Source: Streptomyces sp. NBC_01276
GTDB taxonomy: Bacteria > Actinomycetota > Actinomycetes > Streptomycetales > Streptomycetaceae
Direction: 5' to 3'
NCBI RefSeq assembly: GCF_041435355.1
Contig: NZ_CP108442.1
Location: forward strand, 1,984,001 to 2,048,000
Length of the DNA stretch: 64,000 nt
The notes beneath the pieces are model-generated. The model was not told the origin of the DNA. It worked only from the letters and a program-made list of their open reading frames with translations, and ran no database searches. Below, one piece after another: positions 34,346 to 41,732 of the stretch (position 1 is its first letter; every line of letters begins with the position of its first letter). The position numbers and the translations under genes are program-made.

Positions 34346-35200
34346 TTATACCCCGTCGGGCCGCGCGGCCCTCTCGGCGCCGCTCACGAATCCGACCAAC
34401 GGGGCGATCCGGGTGTACACGCCCGGACTGTCGGCGCGCCCGCAGCCGCGCCCCCACGACACCAGCCCGATCAGCCGCCCCCCGGCCACCAGCGGACCCC
34501 CGCTGTCCCCCTGGCAGGCGTCCTTGCCGCCGTCCCGGTCCCCGGCGCACACCATGGACTCCGCCCGGTACTGGCCGTCCGAGTCCCCCGGGTACGCCCG
34601 TCGGCAGACGTCGTCGGCCAGCACGGTGACCTGCGCCGCCCGCAGCCCGTACGCGTAGTCCCCGAAGCCGCTCGTGTCGCCCCAGCCGTACACGGCCGCC
34701 TCGGTGCCCACGGCGTACGCCGGGTGGCCGTCCTCGGCCATGGGGAGCACGTACTGCGCCGGAACGGCCTCGGCGAGTTCCAGCACGGCCAGGTCCCCGG
34801 CGTTGCTCCCGGGGTCGTAGGCCGGGTTCACCCGGGCGGCGCGCACCGCGATCTCGCGGCCCTCGTCGGCGCGCAGCTCCGTACGTCCGGTGATCACGCG
34901 GAAGTCGGCGACGGATTCGACCGTCCCGCCCAGCACCTGCCGGCCCAGGCAGTGGGCCGCGGTCACCACCGTGGTCGGGGCGACGACGACGCCCCCGCAG
35001 AACTGCCCGTCCCGGGTACCCCCGAACCGGTCACGGCTGGCGAGGGCCACGACCCACGGGCTGTCGGCCACGTTCACCGGCTTCCCGCCTATGACCACGC
35101 TGTCCGCGGCCACCCCGGGGGCCTGGGCCAGCGGCAGCACGGCCGCTCCCGCCACCAGGGTCAGCGCGCCCGCCAGAGCACGGGCAAAGGGACGACGCAT
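34346..35200 (-). CDS. Secreted trypsin-like serine protease (S1 family)
   Basis: The 284-residue preprotein has a signal peptide (RRPFARALAGALTLVAGAAV to about residue 32) and a mature domain containing VVIGGKPV, the equivalent of the zymogen cleavage site. The triad is His in VTAAHC, Asp in DLAVLEL and Ser in GDSGGPLV. The segment KDACQGDSGG places Asp in the S1 pocket, so trypsin-like cleavage after Lys/Arg is expected. Six cysteines can form three disulfides. It is an exported protease, unrelated to its sigma-factor neighbour. Confidence 0.92.
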   Translation of the reverse strand: MRRPFARALAGALTLVAGAAVLPLAQAPGVAADSVVIGGKPVNVADSPWVVALASRDRFGGTRDGQFCGGVVVAPTTVVTAAHCLGRQVLGGTVESVADFRVITGRTELRADEGREIAVRAARVNPAYDPGSNAGDLAVLELAEAVPAQYVLPMAEDGHPAYAVGTEAAVYGWGDTSGFGDYAYGLRAAQVTVLADDVCRRAYPGDSDGQYRAESMVCAGDRDGGKDACQGDSGGPLVAGGRLIGLVSWGRGCGRADSPGVYTRIAPLVGFVSGAERAARPDGV

Positions 35201-35329
35201 GAGGCCTCCTGACTCTGAGTGTGCATGACTCCACCCAGAGTGGGTCGCCCGGTGGCCGGGCGCACCCGCGCGGCCACCGTCGTGGGCCCCCGCGCCCCCG
35301 GCCGGTGGAGATCCGGTGCGGGGCCGCTC

Positions 35330-35351
35330 CGGATCCGCTCCGGATCCGCTC
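35330..35351. repeat. Tandem 11-mer next to the hrdB terminator
   Basis: The unit GGATCCGCTCC is repeated head to tail between the protease and hrdB. It is non-coding. Confidence 0.6.
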
Positions 35352-35360
35352 GACCGTCCG

Positions 35361-35400
35361 GTCCGGCCGGCCCGGGGGCGTACCCGTACCGGGCCCGGAC
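35361..35400. terminator. Hairpin downstream of hrdB
   Basis: GTCCGG (35361-35366) pairs with CCGGAC (35395-35400), and GCCCGG (35370-35375) with CCGGGC (35389-35394), with a 3-nt bulge. It lies 31 bp past the hrdB stop. Confidence 0.6.
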
Positions 35401-35430
35401 CGGTCGTGTCGGGGCCTTCGGCCGTTCCGG

Positions 35431-37002
35431 TCAGTCCAGGTAGTCGCGCAGGACCTGGGACCGGGACGGGTGGCGCAGCTTCGACATGGTCTTGGACTCG
35501 ATCTGGCGGATGCGCTCGCGAGTGACCCCGTAGACCTTGCCGATCTCGTCGAGGGTCTTGGGCTGGCCGTCGGTCAGGCCGAACCGCATCGAGACCACGC
35601 CGGCCTCGCGCTCGCTCAGCGTGTCGAGGACCGAGTGCAGCTGCTCCTGCAGGAGCGTGAAGCTGACGGCGTCGGCCGGGACGACGGCCTCGGAGTCCTC
35701 GATGAGGTCACCGAACTCGCTGTCGCCGTCCTCGCCGAGCGGGGTGTGCAGGGAGATCGGCTCGCGGCCGTACTTCTGGACCTCGATGACCTTCTCGGGG
35801 GTCATGTCGAGTTCCTTGGCCAGCTCCTCCGGGGTGGGCTCGCGGCCGAGGTCCTGGAGCATCTGGCGCTGCACGCGGGCGAGCTTGTTGATCACTTCGA
35901 CCATGTGCACGGGGATGCGGATGGTGCGGGCCTGGTCGGCCATGGCGCGGGTGATCGCCTGCCGGATCCACCAGGTCGCGTACGTGGAGAACTTGTAGCC
36001 CTTGGTGTAGTCGAACTTCTCCACGGCGCGGATCAGACCCAGGTTGCCCTCCTGGATCAGGTCCAGGAAGAGCATGCCGCGGCCGGTGTAGCGCTTGGCG
36101 AGGGAGACCACGAGGCGGAGGTTGGCCTCCAGCAGGTGGTTCTTGGCGCGGCGGCCGTCCTCGGCGATGATCTCCAGCTCGCGCTTGAGCTTGGGGGCCA
36201 GCTTGTCGGAGTTGGCCAGCTTGTCCTCGGCGAACAGGCCCGCCTCGATGCGCTTGGCGAGCTCGACCTCCTGCTCGGCGTTGAGGAGGGGGACCTTGCC
36301 GATCTGCTTGAGGTAGTCCTTGACGGGGTCGGCGGTGGCGCCGGCCACGACGACCTGCTGGGCGGGGGCGTCGTCCTCGTCGTCCGAGATGACGAAGCCC
36401 TTGTTCTCCCCGCCCTCCTCTTCCTCCTCGGCCTCGGCCTTCGGGGCGTCGGGGCCCTCGTCCGCGGTCTCCTCGCCGTCCTCGTCCGCGTCCTTCTTGG
36501 CGGCGGTCTTCTTCGCTGCCGTCTTCTTCGCCGCGGCCTTCTTCGCGGGAGCGGCCTTCTTCGCGGCCGTCTTCCGGGCGGCGGTCTTCTTCGCGACCGG
36601 TTCGGCCACGGGCTCTTCGGCCAGGGCGTCGGTCGTGTCCGGCTCCGCCGTTCCGGTGTCCGCGACGATGCCGGCCGCGGCCGGAGGGGCCGCCGTCTTC
36701 GCCACGACGGTCTTGGTCGCCGTCCGCTTGGCGGGGCTCTTCGCCGCGACGCTCTTGCGGGGGGTGCGCTTGGGCGACTCCGCGGCACTGACCATCAGTG
36801 TCACACCCTCTTCCTCAAGGATCTGGTTGAGGCTGCGCAGGACATTCTTCCACTGGGTCGCAGGAATCTGGTCAGCCTCGAAGGCCCGACGCACGTCATC
36901 GCCGGCGATCTGCCCCTCGGCCTTGCCCCGCTCGATGAGCGCCATCACAGACTCGGAATCGGCGATCTCCGGCGGGAGCGTACGGGATGTGCTGGCCGAC
37001 AC
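35431..37002 (-). CDS. hrdB: RNA polymerase principal sigma factor HrdB
   Basis: The 523-residue protein has an N-terminal region 1.1 ([31 protein letters not shown]) and a long Lys/Ala- then Glu/Asp-rich linker (about 75-200). Region 1.2 follows ([29 protein letters not shown]), then region 2 ([23 protein letters not shown]), region 3 and region 4 with [22 protein letters not shown]. The GTG start at 37002 ([15 protein letters not shown]) matches the Streptomyces HrdB N-terminus I remember. In-frame frame extension up to 37161 is leader. The linker contains repeated KKTAAKK units and is the variable part of the family. Confidence 0.97.
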   Translation of the reverse strand: MSASTSRTLPPEIADSESVMALIERGKAEGQIAGDDVRRAFEADQIPATQWKNVLRSLNQILEEEGVTLMVSAAESPKRTPRKSVAAKSPAKRTATKTVVAKTAAPPAAAGIVADTGTAEPDTTDALAEEPVAEPVAKKTAARKTAAKKAAPAKKAAAKKTAAKKTAAKKDADEDGEETADEGPDAPKAEAEEEEEGGENKGFVISDDEDDAPAQQVVVAGATADPVKDYLKQIGKVPLLNAEQEVELAKRIEAGLFAEDKLANSDKLAPKLKRELEIIAEDGRRAKNHLLEANLRLVVSLAKRYTGRGMLFLDLIQEGNLGLIRAVEKFDYTKGYKFSTYATWWIRQAITRAMADQARTIRIPVHMVEVINKLARVQRQMLQDLGREPTPEELAKELDMTPEKVIEVQKYGREPISLHTPLGEDGDSEFGDLIEDSEAVVPADAVSFTLLQEQLHSVLDTLSEREAGVVSMRFGLTDGQPKTLDEIGKVYGVTRERIRQIESKTMSKLRHPSRSQVLRDYLD

Positions 37003-37169
37003 GAACAACCTCTCGGAACGATGGGAACGGCTTCCGACCCCGGCCTGGTGCTGGACCGGAGCCGACGACCACCGACTGGGGATGGGCCGGGGGCGCGGGC
37101 AGGGGCCGGGGAGCTGCACAGCACCCCCAAGGGCTGCTGTCTTCCCTCCGTCGGCCATCACCTCTTACG

Positions 37170-37196
37170 TCATCGCGTGACGTCGCGGAGCGTTAC
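37170..37196 (-). promoter_or_regulatory. ECF-type promoter of hrdB
   Basis: On the minus strand GTAAC (37196-37192), a 16-nt spacer and CGATGA (37175-37170) form an ECF-sigma-like promoter. Transcription would start about 160 bases before the hrdB GTG. In S. griseus hrdB is known to be driven by the ECF sigma ShbA; this site fits that, but the assignment is inferred. Confidence 0.6.
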
Positions 37197-37362
37197 GCCC
37201 AATCTTCGTGGCCCGAATCACATCCGGTTCCCGTCCGTGCCCGTCCCGTGGCCGTACGCACGCGTCCGGAGGCCCCGGGAAGGCCCCCGCACGCCGGAGT
37301 CGCCGGACCCGGAACGGGCCCGGCGACCGGTGTGCACCCCCGCGCCCCCGCGCGTCGGCGCG

Positions 37363-38250
37363 TCAGTGCTCGCGCGGGGCGGGGACCACGCGCTCGACCT
37401 CCGGATGCACCGTCAGGAGCTGACGCATGGCGTTCTCGGCCCCCGTCGCGTCACCGGCCGCGAGCGCCTCGACCATCCGCGCGTGGTGCGCGACGCAGGT
37501 CTCGCTGGGCCGGTCGCAGGCGGTGACGGGGCTCCCGGAGACCTGGAGGGCGGCGGAGACGATGCCCGACAGGTGCTCCAGCATGCGGTTGCCTGCGACC
37601 TGGATCAGCAGTGCGTGGAACTCGTTGTCGGCGCGCGCGAGGGTGATCGCGTCGCCCTGCCCGAGGGCGTGCCCCATGATCTCGACCATGTCGGCGAGGC
37701 GCTGCTGGACGTCCGGGCGGCCGTGGCCGGCCGCGAGGCGGGCGGCCAGCGGTTCGATGGTCCAGCGGAGCTCGTTGAGCTCGCGGCGCTGGTCGTCGCG
37801 CTGGGGTCCGAAGGCGCGCCACTCGATGATGTCGGGGTCGAGCAGGTTCCAGTCGGCGACGGGCCGGACGCGGGTGCCCACGTTGGGGCGGGCGCTGACG
37901 AGGCCCTTGGCCTCCAGGACCCGCAGGGATTCGCGGACGACCGTGCGGGAGACCTCGAAGCGCTGGCCGATCTCCTCGGGGACCAGGGGGCGGTCCGCGC
38001 CGAGGTCGCCCGAGACGATCATCTGGCCTAGCTGCTGGACGAGTTGGCCGTGCAGACCGCGCCCGCGGCTGCCTGCCGCCCGGCGGCCGACGCGGCTCAG
38101 CTCGACGTCGCCCCCGTCCCAGTGGGGCGGTCCGACCCGGTCGGACCCGGAGGCCTCCGGGTAGGGGTAGCGGTCGAGTTCGCCCGAGCCGGCGAGGCCG
38201 GAGTCGGCATGGCGGGCGGCGGTCATCATGGTGTGCGCAAGGGTACTCAC
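37363..38250 (-). CDS. GntR family transcriptional regulator, FadR (FCD) subfamily
   Basis: The 295-residue protein has an unusual N-terminal extension of about 60 residues before the winged helix (LHGQLVQQLGQMIVSGDLGADRPLVPEEIGQRFEVSRTVVRESLRVLEAKGLV). An FCD ligand domain with WNLLDPDIIEWRAFGPQ and ADNEFHALLIQVAGN follows. The GTG at 38250 follows AAAGGA. It is adjacent to hrdB in the same orientation but has its own upstream space. The ligand is unknown; gluconate or lactate types share this architecture. Confidence 0.9.
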   Translation of the reverse strand: MSTLAHTMMTAARHADSGLAGSGELDRYPYPEASGSDRVGPPHWDGGDVELSRVGRRAAGSRGRGLHGQLVQQLGQMIVSGDLGADRPLVPEEIGQRFEVSRTVVRESLRVLEAKGLVSARPNVGTRVRPVADWNLLDPDIIEWRAFGPQRDDQRRELNELRWTIEPLAARLAAGHGRPDVQQRLADMVEIMGHALGQGDAITLARADNEFHALLIQVAGNRMLEHLSGIVSAALQVSGSPVTACDRPSETCVAHHARMVEALAAGDATGAENAMRQLLTVHPEVERVVPAPREH

Positions 38251-38451
38251 GAATCCTTTGTCGGCCTCGCCTTCATCACCCTTGAGGTCTTTGGTGAAAA
38301 GCACACGAAAGGGTGATCGGTGCCACCTACGCAATTGACGACTTATCGTAAAGAACCGGGCCTTTTGCGGGGAGTTGCGATCCGCTTCGGGTGATCCGGC
38401 CCGATCTGGACTTCTATGGTCCCGGCGAAGTCGCCTCCCGCACCGGAACGA

Positions 38452-40620
38452 TCACCAACGGACCCGCCCGCGCAGTCCTGTGAACGCATAGGCGCACAAC
38501 AGGACCATCAGCGACAACACCAGTGCGGTGCCGACGGGTTGGACCATCACACGAAGGGTCCCCAGCACGATCCGGTCCACCTCCGGAGGCCACGCCGACC
38601 AGGTCAGGCCGCGCAGGCGGGAGGCGATGCCGGTCACCGGGTACGCGGACGGCCCGTCGAGGACCTTGCGCACCAGCGGTACGACGGCCACCGGTACGGC
38701 GAGCACCGCAGCGAAGCCCACGGACGCGGCGCGGAACACCCCCGAGGCGAGGACCCCGGCCCAGGCGCAGCCGACGAGCAGCCCGGCCCAACTCGCCGCG
38801 GGGGAGACCCATTCCGCCGGCGGGCTCAGCGGCCCGGCGCCGCCGAAGACGAGCCGGAGCGCCGCGGTGTCGGCGGCGACCGTGAGCGTGCCGAGGGCCA
38901 GGGCGAGGACGGCGCAGACGGCGAGTTTGGCGGTGAGCAGCCCCAGCCGCCGGGGCACGGTGCCCCGGTCGGCGGCGAGGGCGGGGTAGCGGTACTCCTC
39001 ACCGAAGGCCAGGGAGCCGAGCAGCCCGGCCCCGAGCGCGGCGGGCGGCAGCGGGAAGAGCTCCGGCCAGGCGGCGAGCAGTCGGCTCTGCGGGGTGTGG
39101 CCCGCGCGCGCCAGTACCAGGGAGGTGAGCACGGAGGCGGTGACGACGAGGGCGGCGGTCAGCAGTGGGGCGGCCGTGCCGAACACCCGGCGGAGCTCGT
39201 AGCGCAGCGGCCACAGCGGGCCGCCCACCCGCCGTACCCGCCGCAGCCCGGAGGAGCCCCGCCCGGAACGGCCATGACTCGGCCCACCGCCCCCGCCCGG
39301 GCCGGGGTGGTCGGACACGTCGGGGTCCCCGGCCGCCGAGGCATGGACGACAGCGGCGGGGAGCCGGTCCGGGACCGGAGCCGCGGCCGGGCCCTGCCCC
39401 GCGGGCCGGACCGGTTCCGGGGACGGGCCCTGGACGGGTTCCGCCTCCCGGGCAGGGGGCGCGGCGCGGACGGGGCTCACACCGGGTACGGCGTCGGGGC
39501 CGGATCCCGCACCGGGGTCGCCGGACGCCGGCCCGGTGAGGAGCGCGGAGCGGGGGTCCGGGCGGGGGCCCCCGCGGACCGAGGCCTCTGCTCCGGCCAC
39601 GAGGCCCGCCACGGAGCCCGGCACCTGTCGGCCCTGCGCCTCTGCCCGAACGTCAGCCCGAACCTCTGCCCGAACCTCCGCGCGGACGTCCACCCGGGCC
39701 GCGCTTCCGCCGCGGGTCCGGGCCTGCGGTACCGGCGGGACGGGCGCACCCGCGTCCCCGGTCTCGTCCGCGAGTTGGTGGACGAGCACTCCGTGCCTGA
39801 ACGCCGCCTCGCCGATCTCGGCGCAGTTGCTGCCGTACACCGACAGTCGGCTGCCGCTCTCCTCGACGATCTCCACCACCCTGTGGGCGGAGCGGGCCTC
39901 ACGACCCAGTACGTCGGCGAGCCGGGCGGCGTGCGGGGTCCGCACCGCGACCCGCGGTCGCAGCCGGGTGCGGGCGAAGTCCGCGGCGTCCTGGTCCGCG
40001 ACGAGGCGGCCCGAGGCGATGGACACGACCCGGTCGGCGTGCCGGGCCGCCTCCTTCGCGTCGTCGGTGGTGAAGAGCACCGCCCCGCCCAGGGAGGCGT
40101 GACCGCGCAGCAGCCCGTGGAGCCAGGCCCGCTCACGGGAATGCAGGCCGGCGGCGGGTTCATCGAGGAGCAGGGTGCAGGGGTCGGCGAGCAGCGCTGC
40201 GGCGAGGGCGACGCGACGCTCCATGCCGGCCGAGAGCGACCCGAGCCTCTGGTCGCGCAGGCCGCCGATGCCGACGATCTCCATCAGGGCGTCCGCCCGG
40301 GACGCGGGGACCCCGACGGCGGCGCTGAGCATCCGCAGTTGGTTGCGGACCGTCCTCGACGGGTGCCCCGGAACGTCTCCGAGGAGCACGCCGACCTCGC
40401 GGCCCGGATGCGGGATCCGGTGCAGCGGGCGGCCGCGGAAGTAGGTGACGCCCCGGCCCGGTTCGAGTTCGAGCATGAGCCGCAGCGCGGTGGTCTTGCC
40501 CGAACCCGGCTCGCCGAGCAGGGCGGTCACGCACCCCGGGCGGGCCTCGAAGGTGAGGTCGTTCACGACGGGCGGGAGTTCTCGACGGGGTGTGCTGGTG
40601 AGTCCGATGGCCTGGAGCAT
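38452..40620 (-). CDS. ABC transporter, fused ATPase and permease
   Basis: The 722-residue protein has an N-terminal ABC ATPase (1-210) with Walker A GEPGSGKTT, a divergent signature LSAGMERR and Walker B LLLDEP. A linker of roughly 150 residues rich in Pro/Ala/Arg follows (about 320-470), containing RAEV repeats. The C-terminal permease domain (about 490-720) has six hydrophobic segments. Fusion of both halves in one chain means a homodimer could form a complete exporter. The substrate is unknown. The ATG at 40620 follows GAGAGAAG. Confidence 0.87.
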   Translation of the reverse strand: MLQAIGLTSTPRRELPPVVNDLTFEARPGCVTALLGEPGSGKTTALRLMLELEPGRGVTYFRGRPLHRIPHPGREVGVLLGDVPGHPSRTVRNQLRMLSAAVGVPASRADALMEIVGIGGLRDQRLGSLSAGMERRVALAAALLADPCTLLLDEPAAGLHSRERAWLHGLLRGHASLGGAVLFTTDDAKEAARHADRVVSIASGRLVADQDAADFARTRLRPRVAVRTPHAARLADVLGREARSAHRVVEIVEESGSRLSVYGSNCAEIGEAAFRHGVLVHQLADETGDAGAPVPPVPQARTRGGSAARVDVRAEVRAEVRADVRAEAQGRQVPGSVAGLVAGAEASVRGGPRPDPRSALLTGPASGDPGAGSGPDAVPGVSPVRAAPPAREAEPVQGPSPEPVRPAGQGPAAAPVPDRLPAAVVHASAAGDPDVSDHPGPGGGGGPSHGRSGRGSSGLRRVRRVGGPLWPLRYELRRVFGTAAPLLTAALVVTASVLTSLVLARAGHTPQSRLLAAWPELFPLPPAALGAGLLGSLAFGEEYRYPALAADRGTVPRRLGLLTAKLAVCAVLALALGTLTVAADTAALRLVFGGAGPLSPPAEWVSPAASWAGLLVGCAWAGVLASGVFRAASVGFAAVLAVPVAVVPLVRKVLDGPSAYPVTGIASRLRGLTWSAWPPEVDRIVLGTLRVMVQPVGTALVLSLMVLLCAYAFTGLRGRVRW
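39641..39688 (-). repeat. Four 12-bp coding repeats in the ABC transporter linker
   Basis: Units of 12 bases starting at 39641, 39653, 39665 and 39677 encode the four-residue repeats in VDVRAEVRAEVRADVRAE. They point to slippage-driven length variation in the linker. Confidence 0.8.
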
Positions 40621-40778
40621 CGCTTCTCTCGCGGGGGGTGAGACCGCTCTGCGGCAGGGTGAGTACCGCAAGCAAGATAACGCGATATGTCCGATTTTCT
40701 ATGCAACCGGTCCGTGCCGGTGCCGTGATTGCCGCCCGGGACCACCCCGGCGGACGGCGAAGGTCTCCCCGGGGAGGA

Positions 40779-41525
40779 TCAGACTTCCGGCCGCAGCATC
40801 GGCGGGTTGAGCAGGGTCGCCCCGCCCGCCCTGAACAGCTGGGCCGGCCTACCGCCCTGACGGGTCGTCGTCCCTCCGGCCGGCACCAGGAAACCGGGGG
40901 TGCCGGTGACCTTGCGGTGGAAGTTGCGGGGGTCCAGCGCCACCCCCCACACCGCCTCGTACACCCGGCGCAGCTCTCCGACGGTGAACTCCGGCGGGCA
41001 GAAGGCGGTGGCCAGGGAGGAGTACTCGATCTTCGAGCGGGCGCGCTCCACACCGTCGGCGAGGATCCGCGCGTGGTCGAAGGCCAGCCCGGCGGAGGCC
41101 TGGTCGGCGCCCTCCAGCAGTTCGTCGACGGGCGCCCAGCGGGCGCCGTTGGCGTCGCCGCCGGCCCGGGGCGCGGGCAGGTCGGGGGCGAGGACCAGGT
41201 GGGCCACGCTGACGACCCGCATCCGCGGGTCGCGCTGCGGGTCCCCGTAGGTGGCGAGCTGTTCGAGATGGGCGCCGTTGTCCACGCCGGGCGCGGCCGG
41301 GTCGTGCGCGCACAGCCCGGTCTCCTCGGCGAGTTCCCTGGCGGCGGCCGCCCCCAGGTCCTCGTCCCCGCGGACGAATCCGCCGGGCAGCGCCCAGCGG
41401 CCCTGGAACGGCTGCTCACCCCGTCGGACGACCAACGCGCAGAGCGCGTGGCGCCGCACGGTGAGCACGACCAGGTCGACGGTGACGGCGAAGGGCGGAA
41501 AGGCCGACGGGTCGTAGGGCGACAT
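40779..41525 (-). CDS. Nudix domain protein with C-terminal winged helix (NrtR-like)
   Basis: The 248-residue protein has a complete Nudix box, with G-x5-E at GFVRGDE, then x7, then RELAEETGL. A C-terminal winged-helix region follows (about 155-245), with FTVGELRRVYEAVWGVALDPRNFHRKVTGTPGFL. This layout is that of NrtR-type regulators, in which the Nudix fold binds ADP-ribose and the winged helix binds operators of NAD-metabolism genes. The intact Nudix box leaves hydrolase activity possible, for example on ADP-ribose. The ATG at 41525 matches the start of conservation; a TCGTC-N5-GACGA repeat lies 14-28 bp upstream. Confidence 0.88.
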   Translation of the reverse strand: MSPYDPSAFPPFAVTVDLVVLTVRRHALCALVVRRGEQPFQGRWALPGGFVRGDEDLGAAAARELAEETGLCAHDPAAPGVDNGAHLEQLATYGDPQRDPRMRVVSVAHLVLAPDLPAPRAGGDANGARWAPVDELLEGADQASAGLAFDHARILADGVERARSKIEYSSLATAFCPPEFTVGELRRVYEAVWGVALDPRNFHRKVTGTPGFLVPAGGTTTRQGGRPAQLFRAGGATLLNPPMLRPEV

Positions 41526-41538
41526 GCCGCGATCATAG

Positions 41539-41553
41539 TCGTCTGCCTGACGA
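41539..41553. promoter_or_regulatory. Short inverted repeat before the Nudix gene
   Basis: TCGTC (41539-41543), 5-nt spacer, GACGA (41549-41553), beside the AT-rich GATAAACAGAG. Possible autoregulatory NrtR-type half-sites; weak on its own. Confidence 0.35.
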
Positions 41554-41603
41554 TAAACAGAGCTTTGGTGATCCGGGAGACGGTGATCTGGAACCCAGAG
41601 GGA

Positions 41604-41704
41604 GCGGCGTCCGGTGCGTGCTCTCGGCGTGCCGACCGGGAGCCCGCGTACTGGACGCACTCGGGCTTTCGGTCGGTGCGGCGAGAGTGCGTGCCGGGCG
41701 TCGC
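41604..41704 (+). other. Long intergenic hairpin, 43 bp with only G-U exceptions and one mismatch
   Basis: Positions 41604-41646 pair with 41662-41704. I count 32 Watson-Crick pairs, 10 G-U wobbles and 1 G-G mismatch in the plus-strand RNA. Every transition-type mismatch is a G-U on the plus strand, whereas on the minus strand these would be A-C mismatches. It lies between the debranching-enzyme gene and the Nudix gene, both read on the minus strand. It could be a terminator, a plus-strand RNA or a decayed inverted duplication. Confidence 0.75.
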
Positions 41705-41732
41705 GCCGCCGCGGAGATCCGTCGGAAACCCC

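Noticed and set aside
35221..38031. 936-codon plus-strand open frame opposite hrdB and the GntR gene
   Set aside because: Antisense shadow; hrdB and the regulator are unmistakable on the minus strand.
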